A program made the translations under genes and the position numbers. From assembly GCA_937859855.1 (NCBI GenBank), contig CALMAR010000205.1:3964-11004 (forward strand): a stretch of 7,041 bases of DNA, written 5' to 3'. This DNA comes from an uncultured Kineosporia sp. (GTDB taxonomy: Bacteria; Actinomycetota; Actinomycetes; Actinomycetales; Kineosporiaceae). The notes beneath the pieces were generated by a model that ran no database searches, was not told the DNA's origin, and worked only from the letters and a program-made list of their open reading frames with translations. Below, one piece after another: positions 6,202 to 7,041 of the stretch (its first letter is position 1; the number at the start of each line of letters is the position of its first letter).

Positions 6202-6275
6202 GTTCGGTCGACCGCCGCGACAATCGCCGCCGACTGTGATCTCGGCCACAGGTGCGGGGTGGGCAGGTGGGATGC

Positions 6276-7041
6276 TCAGGCCGTGTAGTGCCGGCCGTGC
6301 TGCGCCGTGGATCCCCATCCGAGCGGGCTCGGTGCCAGCCCGGCGGCGAGCAGGTCGCCCCGGTATCGGCGGACCGCCTGCACCCCGATCCAGGCGATCC
6401 CGGCCAGCCGCGCGATCAGCAGGAACAGGTAGAGGGACGGCGGCAGCCCACGGGTGGGCGTGGTGTCCGCGCCGATGAAGAACCAGACCCCGACGAAGTA
6501 GGCGCATTCGGTACCGGCCCAGATCAGGTGGTCCCGCCAGGCCAGCCCGGACAGCGCGATCAGTGGCAGCAGCAGCAGGCTGGTCTGCACCGGCAGGGAC
6601 GTCGCCGACACCAGCGCAGCGCACAACAGGGCCAGCGCGAGCGGCGCCAGCACCGCAGGCGGCAGGGGCGAGGGGGCCGCGGATTCCGGTGACGGGTCCA
6701 GGGCCGGCCACACGCCGTCCGCCTCCGGGTCCTCGGGCTCCGCCGCCGGGTCCTCGGGCTCCGCCGCCGGGGGGACGGCCGTCAGCCGGACCACCGCGGC
6801 GGCCAGCGCCAGCAGCAGCAGGATCGACAGCACCGCGGCGACCCGCCCGGTCAGCGGCTGCAGGTTGAACAGCCAGCCGAACAGGCCGACCACCAGCCGG
6901 GCCGGCCAGGAGTCCGGGGGGTTCGGCCGGGACCGGCCCAGCAGTTGCGGCAGCAACCACAACGAGCCGTACCCCGGTGGCGCCGAGCGCCAGTCGCCGA
7001 ACCCGCCGTCGCTCCACCGGAACAACCCCCGCCCGGCGCGC
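6276..7041 (-). CDS. GT87/DUF2029-like polytopic membrane protein, C-terminal part (5' end beyond the window)
   Basis: About 255 codons are open to the window edge. The first start-like codon inside (TTG 7025) has no good Shine-Dalgarno sequence, so the true start is probably outside. Counting from that TTG, hydrophobic segments lie at about residues 41-54, 61-80, 124-142, 147-160, 175-185 and 197-216. The run LLLLPLIALSGLAWRDHLIW, then ExxYFxxVWFFIG and a final helix ending in QAVRRYRG, resembles the C-terminus of the actinobacterial GT87 (DUF2029) proteins found upstream of rpsF (Rv0051-like). Members are polyprenyl-phosphate-dependent mannosyltransferase-like enzymes of the cell envelope. 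The catalytic N-terminal part is not visible, so activity is inferred from family only. An unusual acidic proline-rich loop (about residues 85-122) includes a tandem AAEPEDP repeat. Confidence 0.75.
   Translation of the reverse strand, partial: RAGRGLFRWSDGGFGDWRSAPPGYGSLWLLPQLLGRSRPNPPDSWPARLVVGLFGWLFNLQPLTGRVAAVLSILLLLALAAAVVRLTAVPPAAEPEDPAAEPEDPEADGVWPALDPSPESAAPSPLPPAVLAPLALALLCAALVSATSLPVQTSLLLLPLIALSGLAWRDHLIWAGTECAYFVGVWFFIGADTTPTRGLPPSLYLFLLIARLAGIAWIGVQAVRRYRGDLLAAGLAPSPLGWGSTAQHGRHYTA
6725..6766 (-). repeat. Tandem 21-bp duplication coding for repeated AAEPEDP
   Basis: Two identical, adjacent 21-bp units (6725-6745 and 6746-6766) lie inside the GT87-like gene. In frame they encode seven residues repeated as AAEPEDPAAEPEDP, in an acidic loop between membrane segments. 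Because the unit is a multiple of three, copy-number change would lengthen or shorten the loop without a frameshift. Confidence 0.85.

Noticed and set aside
2215..6288. Very long open frame of 1357 codons on the plus strand
   Set aside because: It lies antisense to three convincing genes and its translation is a low-complexity run of R, G, V, D and H without domain motifs. In GC-rich DNA the antisense frame in register with third-position GC bias lacks stop codons, so this is a shadow.
6555..7025. Plus-strand proline/alanine-rich frames opposite the GT87-like gene
   Set aside because: They are antisense low-complexity translations, while the minus frame shows coherent membrane helices.
1..7041. 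CRISPR array, tRNA or rRNA genes, insertion sequences
   Set aside because: I saw no regularly spaced direct repeats, no cloverleaf-like sequence with T-loop GTTCGAATC-type motif, no transposase-like protein and no terminal inverted repeats.

Overview
The window is very GC-rich and all credible genes lie on the minus strand. It reads as chromosomal DNA of an actinobacterium. The supporting signs are strong GC bias at third codon positions, frequent GTG starts, a glycine-rich SSB linker, and the order [GT87-type membrane protein] ... rpsF-ssb-rpsR-rplI, which matches the actinobacterial arrangement (in Mycobacterium tuberculosis, Rv0051 precedes rpsF). I cannot fix the genus. The cysteine-free S18 in the main operon resembles what I recall from Micromonosporales and related orders, but that is only a hint.

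Read in the direction of transcription (high to low coordinates), the window opens with the C-terminal part of a GT87/DUF2029-like polytopic membrane protein (7041-6276), cut by the window edge. An intergenic gap of about 130 bp follows. Then comes a run of secreted or envelope-type genes: a Sec-secreted 158-aa protein with one peptidoglycan-binding-like domain (6144-5668); a Tat-signal 350-aa protein of unknown family (5562-4510); 18 nt later, a 780-aa protein with four peptidoglycan-binding-like units, an Rv2525c-like (DUF1906) glycoside-hydrolase-like domain and an unassigned C-terminal domain of about 270 aa (4491-2149); and a 110-aa membrane protein (2117-1785). The core operon rpsF-ssb-rpsR-rplI follows (1649-68), with a promoter candidate that overlaps the end of the 110-aa gene.

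The housekeeping genes make 30S proteins S6 and S18, the SSB that protects single-stranded DNA, and 50S protein L9. The rpsF leader can fold so that its Shine-Dalgarno sequence is paired, with a hairpin loop carrying CCG; this suits autogenous control by an S6:S18 complex. The accessory block between the GT87-like gene and rpsF looks like a cell-envelope module. Its largest product has no signal peptide yet contains 13 cysteines and wall-binding-type domains, and it sits directly behind a Tat substrate. How that protein leaves the cytoplasm, if it does, is the most interesting open question here.
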